Assembly: GCA_027214345.1 (NCBI GenBank)
Contig: JAPWHR010000002.1
Coordinates: forward strand, 248,001 to 312,000
Length of the DNA stretch: 64,000 nucleotides
From: Comamonadaceae bacterium G21597-S1
GTDB taxonomy: Bacteria; Pseudomonadota; Gammaproteobacteria; Burkholderiales; Burkholderiaceae_C
Direction: 5' to 3'
How positions within the stretch are numbered: position 1 is the stretch's first letter; each line of letters begins with the position of its first letter. Below, one piece after another: positions 19,735 through 29,262 of the stretch. The translations under genes were made by a program, and so were the position numbers. A model generated the notes under the pieces. It was not told where the DNA came from. It ran no database searches and saw only the letters and a list, made by a program, of their open reading frames with translations.

Positions 19735-20886
19735 GTGCCCGTGATCACCAATATCGAAGACCTGCGCGTGCTGGCGCAAAAACGTGTGCCCCGCATGTTC
19801 TACGACTATGCCGATTCCGGCTCGTGGACCGAAGGCACCTACCGCGCCAACTCGGACGACTTCCAGTCCATCCTGCTGCGCCAGCGCGTGGCCGTCAACC
19901 TGGAGAACCGCAGCACGGCGACCACCATGGTCGGATGCCAGACCAAGATGCCGGTGGCGATCGCCCCGGTCGGACTGACCGGCATGCAACATGCCGACGG
20001 CGAGATCCATGCGGCCCGCGCGGCCGAGAAGTTCGGCATTCCGTTCACGCTCTCGACGATGAGCATCTGCTCGATCGAGGACATCGCCGAGAACACCAGC
20101 GCGCCGTTCTGGTTCCAGCTCTACATGATGCGCGACCGCGAGGCCATGGCCAACATGATCAAACGCTGCAAGGTGGCGAAATGCAGCGCGCTGGTGCTCA
20201 CGCTCGACCTGCAGGTGATCGGCCAGCGCCACAAGGACCTGAAAAACGGCCTGAGCGCCCCGCCCCGTCCCACCCTGGCCAACATCATCAACCTGGCCAC
20301 CAAGCCGCGCTGGTGCCTGGGCATGGCCGGCACGAAACGCCGCACCTTCCGCAACCTGGTCGGTCATGTCAAGGGCGTCAGCGACATGAGTTCGCTGGGC
20401 GCCTGGACCCGCGAGCAGTTCGATCCCCGCCTGTCCTGGCCCGACGTGGCCTGGGTCAAGGAACAATGGGGCGGCAAGCTGATCCTCAAGGGCATCATGG
20501 ACGTCGAGGACGCACGCCTGGCGGTGGCCTCGGGGGCCGACGCCATCGTTGTCAGCAACCATGGCGGACGCCAGCTCGACGGCGCGCCGTCGAGCATCAA
20601 CGCCCTGCCCGCCATCGTGGACGCGGTCGGCAAGGACATCGAGGTCTGGATGGACGGCGGCATCCGTAGCGGCCAGGACGTGCTCAAGGCCTGGGCCCTG
20701 GGCGCGCGCGGCACCATGATCGGCCGCGCCATGGTCTACGGCCTGGGCGCCATGGGCGAGGCCGGCGTGACGAAGGCGCTGGAGCTCATCCACAACGAGC
20801 TCGACACCACGATGGCTTTCTGCGGCCACACCGACATCCAGACCGTCGACCGCAACATTCTGTTGCCCGGCAGTTACCCGACCTGA
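19735..20886 (+). CDS. FMN-dependent alpha-hydroxyacid dehydrogenase (LldD/mandelate dehydrogenase family)
   Basis: A 383-residue TIM-barrel flavoprotein that oxidises (S)-2-hydroxyacids to 2-oxoacids. The catalytic His276 lies in VVSNHGGRQLDG; other family marks are YDYADSGS near the start, PVAIAPVGLTGM, FQLYMM and DGGIRSGQDVLKA. GTG at 19735 is taken as the start because AAGGAG lies 6 bp before it. An upstream ATG at 19708 falls inside a -10-like TAACAT (19704-19709). The family includes L-lactate, (S)-mandelate and glycolate enzymes, and the substrate is not decided by sequence. Next genes are a transporter and a mandelate-racemase-type enzyme. Confidence 0.88.
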   Translation: MPVITNIEDLRVLAQKRVPRMFYDYADSGSWTEGTYRANSDDFQSILLRQRVAVNLENRSTATTMVGCQTKMPVAIAPVGLTGMQHADGEIHAARAAEKFGIPFTLSTMSICSIEDIAENTSAPFWFQLYMMRDREAMANMIKRCKVAKCSALVLTLDLQVIGQRHKDLKNGLSAPPRPTLANIINLATKPRWCLGMAGTKRRTFRNLVGHVKGVSDMSSLGAWTREQFDPRLSWPDVAWVKEQWGGKLILKGIMDVEDARLAVASGADAIVVSNHGGRQLDGAPSSINALPAIVDAVGKDIEVWMDGGIRSGQDVLKAWALGARGTMIGRAMVYGLGAMGEAGVTKALELIHNELDTTMAFCGHTDIQTVDRNILLPGSYPT

Positions 20887-20914
20887 GCGGCCGGACGGCT
20901 CCGGCAACATCGGC

Positions 20915-21841
20915 ATGGAACTTCCGGCCTTGGCCAGCTGGGCCTGGATCCCGATCGTCGTCGGGGCGGCCTTCATGCAGACCATCCGCAATGCGGCCCA
21001 GCGCAGCCTGGTCACGGAACTGGGCACGCTGGCGGCCACGCTGGTGCGTTTCCTGTACGGCCTGCCGTTCGCAATGCTGTGGCTGCTGCTGGTGGTCGTG
21101 TTTTCCGGCGCCGGCGCCATGCCCTGGCCGGACGTCTCGCCGACCTACCTGGCCTGGCTGGGCGGGGGTGCCATCAGCCAGCTGGCGGCCACCGCCTTGT
21201 TGCTGCTGGCGATGAAACAGCGCAACTTCATCGTCGGCGTGACGTTCTCCAAGACCGAGGTGCTGCAGGTCGGCCTGTTCGGCGTGGTGGCCTTGCAGGA
21301 ACTGCCGACGGCGGCGGCCGCGATCGCGATGGTGGTCGCCACGCTGGGTGTCGTGTTGCTCTCCTTGCCCCGCGAACCGGGCGCGGCCCTGGCGAACTGG
21401 CGCGGCAACGCCGCCTGGTTCGGCCTGGCCAGCGGTGCCTGTTTCGCGCTGGCCAGCGTCGGTTACCGCGGCGCCGCGCTGCAGTGGCCCGGCGTGTCGG
21501 CCTGGCTGGTCGGCGCCCTGGGCGTGCTGCTGGCGCAGCTGCTGCAGACCGTGCTGCTCGGCGGCTGGTTGTGGCTGCGCCAACCGGGCATCATGGCCGC
21601 CATCGTGCGGGCCTGGCGGCTGTCGACCGTGGCCGGCGCCATGGGCGCCATGGCCTCGATCGGCTGGATGACGGCCACCGCGCTGCGCCCGGCCGTCGAC
21701 GTGCGCACGCTGGGACTGGTCGAGGTCCTGTTCAGCTACCTGGTCTCGCGCCGGCTGTTCCGCGAGCAGATCAGCCGCAAGGAACTGGCGGGCCTGCTGC
21801 TCGTCGGTGCCGGTGTGCTGGTGATCTCGGCGCAATGGTGA
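20915..21841 (+). CDS. EamA/DMT-superfamily transporter
   Basis: A 308-residue integral membrane protein with about ten hydrophobic helices in two repeated halves, typical of drug/metabolite transporters of the EamA type. These export or import small metabolites. It begins 28 bp after the hydroxyacid dehydrogenase stop and lies 64 bp before the enolase-superfamily gene, so it probably moves the substrate or product of those enzymes. That assignment is inference from position. Confidence 0.85.
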   Translation: MELPALASWAWIPIVVGAAFMQTIRNAAQRSLVTELGTLAATLVRFLYGLPFAMLWLLLVVVFSGAGAMPWPDVSPTYLAWLGGGAISQLAATALLLLAMKQRNFIVGVTFSKTEVLQVGLFGVVALQELPTAAAAIAMVVATLGVVLLSLPREPGAALANWRGNAAWFGLASGACFALASVGYRGAALQWPGVSAWLVGALGVLLAQLLQTVLLGGWLWLRQPGIMAAIVRAWRLSTVAGAMGAMASIGWMTATALRPAVDVRTLGLVEVLFSYLVSRRLFREQISRKELAGLLLVGAGVLVISAQW

Positions 21842-21905
21842 TGCGCACGGCCCGGCGTCCGAGCGGATCATTCCCCCTGCCCCCCACAAAGGAGACCTTG
21901 CCACC

Positions 21906-23000
21906 ATGCCCATCATCAAGTCGATCGACGCCCGCCGCTTCCAGGTGCCGCTGGCCGAAGTCCTGTCCGACGCCAAGCACGGCGACCATACCCATTTCGA
22001 GCTCGTCACGGTGACGATCCGGCTCGACGACGGCAACGAGGGCACGGGCTACACCTATACCGGCGGCAAGGGCGGCCACGCCGTGCTGGCCATGATCGAG
22101 CACGATCTCAAGCCTTTCCTGCTCGGCCGCGACGCGCAGGACATCGACGCCTTGTACGACGCCATGCAGTGGCACATCCACTATGTCGGGCGCGGCGGCA
22201 TCGCGTCTTTCGCGATCTCCGCCATCGACATCGCCTTGTGGGACCTGCGTGGCAAGCAGCGCGGCGAGGCGCTGTGGAAGATGGCCGGCGGCGCCAGCCG
22301 GCGTTGCAAGGCCTATTGCGGCGGCATCGACCTGAACTTCCCGCTCGACAAGCTGCTGGCGCAGACCCGAGGCTACCTGGCCCGTGGCTTCAACGGCGTC
22401 AAGATCAAGGTCGGCCAGCCACACCTGGCCGACGACGTGGCCCGCGTGCAGGCGGTGCGCGAGCTGATCGGCCCGGACCGCGCGCTGATGGTCGACGCCA
22501 ACTACGCCTTGTCGGTGCCGCAGGCCATCGACGCGGCGCTGGCGTTCAAGCCCTACGACCTGGTGTGGTTCGAGGAGCCGACGATTCCCGACGACTACAC
22601 CGGCTACGCCACGATCTTCGACGCGACCGGCGTGCCGCTGGCCATGGGCGAAAACTTGCATACCGAACACGAGTTCGAGCTGGCCTTCGCGCATGCCAAG
22701 CTGGCCTACATCCAGCCCGACGCTTCCAACTGCGGCGGTATCACCGGCTGGCTGCGGGTGGCTGCGCGGGCGCGCGCCGTCGGTTTGCCGGTGTGCAGCC
22801 ACGGTATGCAGGAACTGCACGTGAGCCTGGCGTCGAGCCAGCCCCACGCCGGCTGGATCGAGGTGCATTCGTTCCCGATCGATACCTACACCACGCGCCC
22901 GCTGGTGGTCCAGGACCAGCTGGCGGTTGCACCCGATGTCCCGGGCACCGGCGTGGCGTTCGACTGGGAACGCCTGCAGGCGGTACACCAGGGCAACTGA
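21906..23000 (+). CDS. Enolase-superfamily enzyme, mandelate racemase type
   Basis: A 364-residue enzyme that abstracts the proton next to a carboxylate, using Mg2+. All residues of the mandelate racemase active site are present in order: Lys166 and Lys168 (KIKVG), metal ligands Asp197, Glu223 (WFEEP) and Glu249 (GEN), Asp272 and His299 (CSHGM), and Glu319. Each is shifted by exactly two from P. putida mandelate racemase numbering as I recall it. The reaction could be racemisation or sugar-acid dehydration, since both occur in this subgroup. It is preceded by AAAGGAG and lies behind an FMN hydroxyacid dehydrogenase and a transporter. Confidence 0.88.
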   Translation: MPIIKSIDARRFQVPLAEVLSDAKHGDHTHFELVTVTIRLDDGNEGTGYTYTGGKGGHAVLAMIEHDLKPFLLGRDAQDIDALYDAMQWHIHYVGRGGIASFAISAIDIALWDLRGKQRGEALWKMAGGASRRCKAYCGGIDLNFPLDKLLAQTRGYLARGFNGVKIKVGQPHLADDVARVQAVRELIGPDRALMVDANYALSVPQAIDAALAFKPYDLVWFEEPTIPDDYTGYATIFDATGVPLAMGENLHTEHEFELAFAHAKLAYIQPDASNCGGITGWLRVAARARAVGLPVCSHGMQELHVSLASSQPHAGWIEVHSFPIDTYTTRPLVVQDQLAVAPDVPGTGVAFDWERLQAVHQGN

Positions 23001-23023
23001 ACAGCGCGGCGACAGCCCGGCGT

Positions 23024-23923
23024 TCAGGCCCCGGCCTGGTACGCGGGCATGCTCCCGTCCACGCCCTGCGGCTGCGCCGCCGGCGTGTGCAGGGCATACG
23101 CGATCGCGTCCTTGCCGTTGTGCTTGATGTCGTACATCAGGCGGTCGGCGACCTTGATCAGGTCTTCCGCCGCGACGTCGCCGCCGCGCCAGGTCAACAC
23201 GCCGATCGAGAACGTCACCGGCCAGTTCCGTTCGCGCATGCGCGCCAGCAGTGTCGCCTGCAGCTTGGGCATCATGACGTGTGCGGCGTCCTGGTCGATC
23301 TCGGGCAACAACAACACGAACTCATCACCGCCGATACGCGCCAGCAGATCGGTGCGCCGTACCGAACGGTGAATCGTGTCGACCACGGCACGCAAGAGGC
23401 GATCGCCCATTGCATGCCCAAACCGGTCGTTGACCATCTTGAAGCCATCGAGGTCGATGAAGGCCACCGTCATTGGCCGGTCATACCGGCGCGAGCGCAT
23501 CAACTCGAGGTCGACCGCCTCGCTCAGGCGCCGCCGGTTCGCTGCGCCGGTCAGCGGGTCCTCGCGCGCGAATTCCTTTTCGCGGCGCAAGGCCTGCACG
23601 GCCGGCAACAGCAGGCACACCACGACGAACAAACCCAGGCGCACGCCGGCATTCCATATCCGCACCAGCCAAACGGACGCGGTTGCGGGGTCGCCCACCA
23701 CGTCGGCCAACAACCAGACGGCGGCGGCCGCGACACATATCGCCAGACCAGGCCCCCGGCCCGCAAACCAGGTCACGAGCGCAATCGGCAGGAGGTAGAA
23801 CAACGCGGATGAATAGGCGCTTCCGGTCCAGGCATCGAGCACACCGATCGTACCCAGCACGACAAGACCCAGGCCGATCCAGGTTCGGCGACCGATCGTA
23901 TCGGGCTCGAGCAGGTCAGCCAT
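23024..23923 (-). CDS. Membrane-bound diguanylate cyclase (GGDEF)
   Basis: A 299-residue protein that makes cyclic di-GMP. About four to five transmembrane helices fill residues 14-110 (MASE-like sensor of unknown ligand). The GGDEF domain starts at DPLTGAANRR and has an intact GGDEF at 198-202. The inhibitory I-site RRTD (189-192) lies five residues before it, so product inhibition is expected. ATG at 23923 (MADLLEPD) is chosen; the frame upstream has poor coding character. It converges on the enolase-superfamily gene with only 23 bp between stops. Confidence 0.9.
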   Translation of the reverse strand: MADLLEPDTIGRRTWIGLGLVVLGTIGVLDAWTGSAYSSALFYLLPIALVTWFAGRGPGLAICVAAAAVWLLADVVGDPATASVWLVRIWNAGVRLGLFVVVCLLLPAVQALRREKEFAREDPLTGAANRRRLSEAVDLELMRSRRYDRPMTVAFIDLDGFKMVNDRFGHAMGDRLLRAVVDTIHRSVRRTDLLARIGGDEFVLLLPEIDQDAAHVMMPKLQATLLARMRERNWPVTFSIGVLTWRGGDVAAEDLIKVADRLMYDIKHNGKDAIAYALHTPAAQPQGVDGSMPAYQAGA

Positions 23924-24094
23924 TGCGCACCCTCGGGTCCACCCGGCGACGCTCCTGCCTGCGCCACGGGTCTTGTGTTGTGTCCAAGCCAACAAACTAC
24001 CATCGTGCGGCCATCGGGTCAAATCCCCTCGACAGGGGATTCCGGGCCTCCCGAGCCACCGCCAAGCCGCCGCGTGGGCAGGGTCGGGGCCCGG

Positions 24095-24772
24095 TCAGTC
24101 CGTCCCGGAGCACACCTGTTGCACCCGCGCACGCAGCGCCGGCAACAACTCCAGCGCGAACCAGGGGTTGCGCTGCAACCAGCGATGGTTGCGCGGACTG
24201 GGATGCGGCAGCGGCAGGTGATGCGGCCCGTGCTCGCGCCAGCCCTGCACCAACGCGGTGACCGAACTCCGGGCTCGCGACAGGTGCCAGTCCATCGCAT
24301 GACGCCCGATCACCAGCGTGAGCCGCAGCGCCGGCAACGACGCCAGCAGCCGGGCCCGCCAATGTGCGGCGCATTCGGGCCGTGGCGGCAGGTCGCCCGC
24401 GGTGCCGGTGCCGGGAAAACACAGCCCCATCGGCACGATCGCCACCAGGGCCGGGTCGTAGAACTGCTCCGATGTCAGGCCCATCCAGTCGCGCAGGCGA
24501 TCGCCGCTGGCGTCGGAGAACGGTATCCCGGATACATGCGCCTTGCGTCCCGGCGCCTGTCCGGCCACCAGGATGCGCGCGCGCGAATCGAGTTGCAGCA
24601 CCGGTCGCGGCCCCAACGGCAGTTGGTCGGCACACAGGCGGCACGCGCGCACCTCGGCCAGCAGGGAGACGGTTGCCGCCCCGCGCGCAGCATCGGACGG
24701 GCCGCGACGCACGCCCGTGCCGCTGCTGCGGACACCGTCGGGCGGGCGCACGCGCACCTCCCCGGTGGCCAT
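24095..24772 (-). CDS. Uracil-DNA-glycosylase-like protein
   Basis: A 225-residue protein of the UDG superfamily, whose members remove uracil from DNA. An N-terminal CRLC pair, the active-site-like loop VAGQAPGRKAHVSGIPF, and the late LPHPSPRNHRW match the UDG-like family with GQAPG and HPSPRN motifs. The catalytic Asp/Asn of classical UDG is not obvious, so activity is uncertain. ATG at 24772 is used; an in-frame GTG at 24778 overlaps the stop of the upstream P-loop gene as GTGA. The two genes are probably translated together. Confidence 0.75.
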   Translation of the reverse strand: MATGEVRVRPPDGVRSSGTGVRRGPSDAARGAATVSLLAEVRACRLCADQLPLGPRPVLQLDSRARILVAGQAPGRKAHVSGIPFSDASGDRLRDWMGLTSEQFYDPALVAIVPMGLCFPGTGTAGDLPPRPECAAHWRARLLASLPALRLTLVIGRHAMDWHLSRARSSVTALVQGWREHGPHHLPLPHPSPRNHRWLQRNPWFALELLPALRARVQQVCSGTD

Positions 24773-24774
24773 GG

Positions 24775-25290
24775 TCACCCCGGCTGCGCGCAGGCCTCGC
24801 CGACCGACTGCGCCGTGGGGCGGCCGGTCAACCGGTGCTTGTCCCCGTCGAATCCGTCGAACAAGGCCTGGTGCTCGCGCAGCGACGCATCGCCGTCACG
24901 CCGGTAATAACCACGCACCCATTGAAGCAGCGGCTCGAAATGCCGGTTCTGCTCCTCGAGCGACTTGAACTTGTGCGGCTCCCAGGGCCGGCTGTGGCAG
25001 TTCGCGATGCAGGTCTGCACGCCGGGATCGAGGAACAACAACAAACCGGCATAGGGCAAGGCCGCACGGATCAGGTCGGCATAACACCCTTCGACCACCC
25101 ATTGCGGCGTGCGCGAACAGAAGTCGCGCACCTGCGCCAGCGCCTGCTGCTTGTCGCGCGGCACCGCGATCTGATTCGGCTCCCACGCCACGGTGTCCAG
25201 GTCCAGGCCGACCAGGTCATGTGTACGCGCCAGATCGCGGGCCAATGTCGATTTGCCGGATCCGGAATTGCCGATGATCGCTATCTGCAT
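24775..25290 (-). CDS. Small P-loop kinase (adenylate/shikimate-kinase-like)
   Basis: A 171-residue protein with Walker A GNSGSGKSTLA at the N-terminus, LDLDTVAWEPN after strand 2, and an Arg/Tyr-rich lid region (YYRRDGDASLREH). This is the pattern of adenylate kinase-like or topology-modulation (FlaR-like) P-loop proteins of unknown substrate. The ATG at 25290 starts MQIAIIGNSG directly at the first strand; GGAG lies 11 bp upstream. It is followed by the UDG-like gene with overlap. Confidence 0.75.
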   Translation of the reverse strand: MQIAIIGNSGSGKSTLARDLARTHDLVGLDLDTVAWEPNQIAVPRDKQQALAQVRDFCSRTPQWVVEGCYADLIRAALPYAGLLLFLDPGVQTCIANCHSRPWEPHKFKSLEEQNRHFEPLLQWVRGYYRRDGDASLREHQALFDGFDGDKHRLTGRPTAQSVGEACAQPG

Positions 25291-25371
25291 GGGTGGGGGT
25301 TCTCCTGTGATGGTGCCAAGGCGCAGGACGCGCAATCCTGCGATTGTCGCCGACCGGACCCGCGGGCGGAA

Positions 25372-25671
25372 TCAACCCGTGTGCGGTGGCGGCGCATCGG
25401 GCAATCGCGCGAACCGCGGCACCGTGGCGCCGGCAAGTGGCACGGTCTCCAGGAACATGGCGCGCGGTCGCACCCACAGGCCCTGCGTGCCGTACAACGC
25501 CTGGTACAACACCATCACCTCGAGGGTTTCGCTATGGCGCACCAGGCCCAGCACGCGGTAGTTGCCGCCCTTGTAGTGGCGGTACAGACCGGGCTGCGGA
25601 TCGCCCGCCGGCAGGTCCAGCGGCTCGGTGTTGTCGGTGTTGTCGGTGTTCGATGGGGTATTGTTGTTCAT
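25372..25671 (-). CDS. DUF1653 small protein
   Basis: A 99-residue protein with an Asn/Thr/Asp-repeat N-terminus (NTDNTDNTE, coded by a 9-bp tandem repeat) and a DUF1653 domain: GLYRHYKGGNYRVLG, then VLYQALYG and WVRPRAMF. The fold is a small SH3-like barrel of unknown function, common in proteobacteria. GAGGAAA precedes the ATG. It starts 20 bp after the MFS gene stop, so they probably share a transcript. Confidence 0.85.
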   Translation of the reverse strand: MNNNTPSNTDNTDNTEPLDLPAGDPQPGLYRHYKGGNYRVLGLVRHSETLEVMVLYQALYGTQGLWVRPRAMFLETVPLAGATVPRFARLPDAPPPHTG

Positions 25672-25691
25672 GCGTGTTTCCTCGGGGTGCG

Positions 25692-26927
25692 TCAGCCATT
25701 GTCGAGCCGGTCCCGGTGCGCCAGCGCGGGGAACAGCCGTGTCCACGCCATCGCGATGAGTACGGTGCCGATGCCGCCCAGCAGCACCGACATCACCGGC
25801 CCCATCCACTCGGCGGTGACGCCGGACTCGAACTCGCCGAGCTGGTTGCTGGCACCGATGAACACCGAATTGACCGCGCTGACCCGCCCGCGCATCGCGT
25901 CCGGCGTGTCCAGCTGCACCAGCGTCTGGCGCACCACGACGCTGACCGTGTCGGCACCGCCGGAGACCGCCAACGCCAGCATCGACAACCAGAAATGCGT
26001 CGACAGGCCGAACACCATCATGCATGCACCGAACAAGGCCACCGACAGCAGCAAGGTGCGTCCGACGCGCCGGCGCAGCGGCCAGCGGGTCAACACCCCC
26101 GACATCAACAAGGCACCGAAGGCCGGCGCGCCGCGCAGCAGGCCCAGGCCCCAGGGCCCGACCATCAGGATGTCCTTGGCGAACATCGGCAACAAGGCGG
26201 TGGCGCCGCCAAGCAACACGGCGAACAGGTCGAGCGACACCGCGCCGAGCAGGACCTTGCGATGCCACACGAACCCCAGCCCGGCCAGCAGCGTGCGCAG
26301 CGACGACGCCGCGCCCGGCCGCGCCGCGTGCGGATACCGCAACAGCAACACCAGCGCGCAACCGACACCGAAGGAGGCGGCGCACAAGGCATACACCGCC
26401 TGCGCCCCGGCCACGAACACCAGGCCGCCGAGGGCGGGCCCGCCAATGACGGCGGCCTGCGTGCCGGCCGAACTGAAGGCCAGCCCGCGCGACAGCAGTG
26501 CCGGCGGCAATAGATTGGGTGTCAGCGACTGCATGGCCGGCATCTGGAAGGAGCGCGCCATGCCGAGCACCACGGACACCGCCAGCAGCCATTCGCGCGA
26601 GACCCAGGCCCGCTCCATGCCCAGGCCGGTCGTCGCGGCCACCAGCAACGCCGCCACCAGCGCCTGCGCCACCATGCAGCCGGCGACGATGCGCCCGCGG
26701 TGATAACGGTCGGCCACATGGCCGGCCACCAGCGTGAACATCAGCGCAGGAACGAACTGGTACAGCCCGACCAGGCCCAGGTCCCAGGCACTGCCGGTGA
26801 TGTCGTACATCTGCCAGCCGATCGCGACCATCAGCATCTGGTTGCCGGTGGTGCCGAACAGGCGCGCCACCCAGAACCGCATGAACGCGCGTTGGCCGGT
26901 CAGGTCGGAGAAACGCGCGGCGGGCAT
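25692..26927 (-). CDS. MFS transporter (EntS/MFS_3-like)
   Basis: A 411-residue major-facilitator permease with about 12 transmembrane helices. GHVADRYHRGRIV is the conserved loop 2-3 signature, and MPAMQSLTPNLLPPA resembles the enterobactin exporter EntS group. ATG at 26927 is used; a TTG at 26936 in the same frame is less likely. The substrate is unknown, and no siderophore genes are in the window. It is followed by the DUF1653 gene. Confidence 0.85.
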   Translation of the reverse strand: MPAARFSDLTGQRAFMRFWVARLFGTTGNQMLMVAIGWQMYDITGSAWDLGLVGLYQFVPALMFTLVAGHVADRYHRGRIVAGCMVAQALVAALLVAATTGLGMERAWVSREWLLAVSVVLGMARSFQMPAMQSLTPNLLPPALLSRGLAFSSAGTQAAVIGGPALGGLVFVAGAQAVYALCAASFGVGCALVLLLRYPHAARPGAASSLRTLLAGLGFVWHRKVLLGAVSLDLFAVLLGGATALLPMFAKDILMVGPWGLGLLRGAPAFGALLMSGVLTRWPLRRRVGRTLLLSVALFGACMMVFGLSTHFWLSMLALAVSGGADTVSVVVRQTLVQLDTPDAMRGRVSAVNSVFIGASNQLGEFESGVTAEWMGPVMSVLLGGIGTVLIAMAWTRLFPALAHRDRLDNG

Positions 26928-26994
26928 GGGCGGCAAGCATAGCAGCGGCCATCACGCGCCCGATGCAGGTGCACCGGGCCGGCGCGCCGATGGA

Positions 26995-27654
26995 TCACCA
27001 CAACGGCCGCAAGCGTCCGGCATCCAGCCGGTATCCGTGTTGCGCCATCGCCCGCGCCTCGGCCTCGTCGTGCGTGACCAGCACGGTGGCGATGCCGGCC
27101 GCGGCGATACGGGTGGCGAACTCGGCGCGCAGGCTGGCGCGCAGCGTGGCATCCAGCGCCGAAAACGGCTCGTCGAGCAGCAGCAGCCGCGGTGCCGTGA
27201 TCAGCGCACGCGCCAGTGCCACGCGCTGCTGCTCGCCGCCGGAGAGTTTCCAGACCCGATGGCGCGCATGGGCCTGCAGGCCGAATACCGCCAGCATCGC
27301 CAGCGCGCGTTCGCGCGCCGCGCTGCGCGAGAGGCCTTGCTCGCGCAGGCCGAAGGCCACGTTGTCGAGCACGTTCAGGTGCGGGAACAACGCAAAGTCC
27401 TGGAACATCAGCGCAAAGCCGCGGCGTTCAGGCGGCACGCGGGCCAGGTCGACGCCGTCGAACGCGACGCTGCCGCCGTCCTGCGCTTCCAGCCCGGCGA
27501 TGATCTTGAGCAAGGTGCTCTTGCCACTGCCCGAGGGACCGAGCACCGCCACCGTCTGGCCGGGCGCGACCTGCAGGTCCAGGCCGTCGGCCAGCACCCA
27601 GTGCCCACCCGCATGATCGTCGAATACCTTGCGGATGCCGCGCAGCTCAAGCAT
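26995..27654 (-). CDS. thiQ: Thiamine ABC transporter, ATP-binding protein
   Basis: A 219-residue ABC ATPase powering thiamine/TPP uptake. Walker [13 protein letters not shown]-loop MFQDFALFPH, signature LSGGEQQR, Walker B LLLLDEPF and H-loop VTHDEAEA are all intact. It overlaps thiP by 8 bp (27647-27654) and is the last gene of a thiB-thiP-thiQ operon behind a TPP riboswitch. The operon context fixes the substrate better than the sequence alone. Confidence 0.92.
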   Translation of the reverse strand: MLELRGIRKVFDDHAGGHWVLADGLDLQVAPGQTVAVLGPSGSGKSTLLKIIAGLEAQDGGSVAFDGVDLARVPPERRGFALMFQDFALFPHLNVLDNVAFGLREQGLSRSAARERALAMLAVFGLQAHARHRVWKLSGGEQQRVALARALITAPRLLLLDEPFSALDATLRASLRAEFATRIAAAGIATVLVTHDEAEARAMAQHGYRLDAGRLRPLW

Positions 27655-29251
27655 GGCCGACTCCCGCCGGCCGGGGCCGCGGCATCGTCCGGGCCGCCAC
27701 CGGCTGCTCGATCAGCATGAACGCGGCCAGGGCCAGCAGCATCAGCAGCGTGGCCAGCACCAGCGCGGCATCCTGGTTCGCCGCGCCGGGGCGGCCGAGC
27801 CGCTCGTAGATCAGCGTCGTGAGCGTAGCCCACTCCGGACGCGACAGGAACAGCGTCACCGCGAACTCGCCCAGCGCCGTGGCGGCCGCAAATGCCATGC
27901 CGCGGCGCAGCGACGGCGCCACCAGCGGCAGGGTCACACGCCAGAACAGCCGCCACGGTGTCGCGCCCAGCGTGCGCGCGGCCTGGGTCAGGTGCGCCGG
28001 CAACTGGTCCAGCGCCGCGCCCAGCGACTTGGCGACAAACGGATACGCCAGCAAGGCATACGCCGCCACCAGCATCAGCATGCTGGCGCTCCAGCGCGGA
28101 TACAGCAGCAACAGACCGAAGGCGACCGTCACCGGCGAGACGATGAAGGGCAGGAAGGCACTGGCGCGCAACCACACCGACCGACGCGCCGCCAGGGCAT
28201 GCGCGACACCGAGCACCGTGGCCAGCAGCAACGCCACGGTGGTGAAACGCAAGGTATTCCCGATCGCGTGCAGGCTGTCCGCATCGAACACACTGGCCCA
28301 GGCGTCGAAGCCCGCCGCCGCCGCACCCGCCACGATGGCCAGCAAGGGCGCGGCACAGAACACGCCGAGGATCAGCAGGGCCGCCGCCACGGCGCTCCAG
28401 GCGCCCATGCCGGCGGGCCTGCGCAACGCGATCAGGTCGGCGCGAGCGGGCGTGGACAGGCCTTTTTCGATCCACGCATAGGCCAGCGCCACCAGGCCGG
28501 TCAGCAAGGCCATGCACAGGGCCAGCACCCCGGCCTGTGCCAGCTTGAGCTCGTGCGCGACCAGCGTGTAGATCTCCACCTCGGCGGTCGCGTAACGCTG
28601 GCCGCCCAGCACCAGGGCCAGGCCGAAACCGGAAAAACAATACAGAAACACCAGGCACAGCGCCGACGCCAGCCAGGGCACGATGGCCGGCCATTCGACG
28701 CGCCAGAACACGCGCCAGGGGGTGGCGCCCAGCGTGCGCGCGGCGGCCACCCGCGCCGCGCTGACCTGGCCCAGCGCATCGACACCGGCGCGCACCACCA
28801 GGCACAGGTTGAAGAACAGGTTGCCGTACAGCAGCAGCCACGGCGTGTCCTGCAGGTCCACGCCCATCCAGCCGCTGATCCAGCCGCGCGGCCCCCACAA
28901 GGCCAGTACGCCCATGGCAGCCACCAGCGTGGGCACGACGAAGGGCAACATCAGCAGGCGCAGCACCAGGGCCCGGCCGCGAAACTGGAACCGCGCCAGC
29001 ACCCACGCCACGGGCAGGCCCAGCGCCAGGGCGGCGACGCAGGTGGCGAACGCCTGCACGAAGGACCAGACGATGCGCCAGCGCAGGTAGTCGTCGGTCC
29101 AGAGTTCGGCCACCATCTGGCCGTGGGCACCGGCTGCGGCCTCCGTCGCCAGGCGCACCAACGGCGCCACCATGACCAGGCCCAGGAACGCCGCCGGAAC
29201 GGCCCCCAGCCACACGGCTGGCAGGCCCCATGGCAACCGGCGCTGGTCCAT
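27647..29251 (-). CDS. thiP: Thiamine ABC transporter, permease
   Basis: A 534-residue permease with two fused six-helix halves, as ThiP and FbpB-type permeases have. Each half carries an EAA-type coupling loop (AAARTLGATPWRVFWRVEWP in the first, AARTLGATPWRLFWRV in the second). It sits 11 bp after thiB and overlaps thiQ. The duplicated permease explains why only one membrane gene is present. Confidence 0.93.
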   Translation of the reverse strand: MDQRRLPWGLPAVWLGAVPAAFLGLVMVAPLVRLATEAAAGAHGQMVAELWTDDYLRWRIVWSFVQAFATCVAALALGLPVAWVLARFQFRGRALVLRLLMLPFVVPTLVAAMGVLALWGPRGWISGWMGVDLQDTPWLLLYGNLFFNLCLVVRAGVDALGQVSAARVAAARTLGATPWRVFWRVEWPAIVPWLASALCLVFLYCFSGFGLALVLGGQRYATAEVEIYTLVAHELKLAQAGVLALCMALLTGLVALAYAWIEKGLSTPARADLIALRRPAGMGAWSAVAAALLILGVFCAAPLLAIVAGAAAAGFDAWASVFDADSLHAIGNTLRFTTVALLLATVLGVAHALAARRSVWLRASAFLPFIVSPVTVAFGLLLLYPRWSASMLMLVAAYALLAYPFVAKSLGAALDQLPAHLTQAARTLGATPWRLFWRVTLPLVAPSLRRGMAFAAATALGEFAVTLFLSRPEWATLTTLIYERLGRPGAANQDAALVLATLLMLLALAAFMLIEQPVAARTMPRPRPAGVGHA

Positions 29252-29262
29252 GACCGGGCGAC

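Noticed and set aside
26928-26936. TTG start for the MFS transporter giving three extra residues
   Set aside because: An ATG follows three codons later at 26927 and no Shine-Dalgarno favours the TTG.
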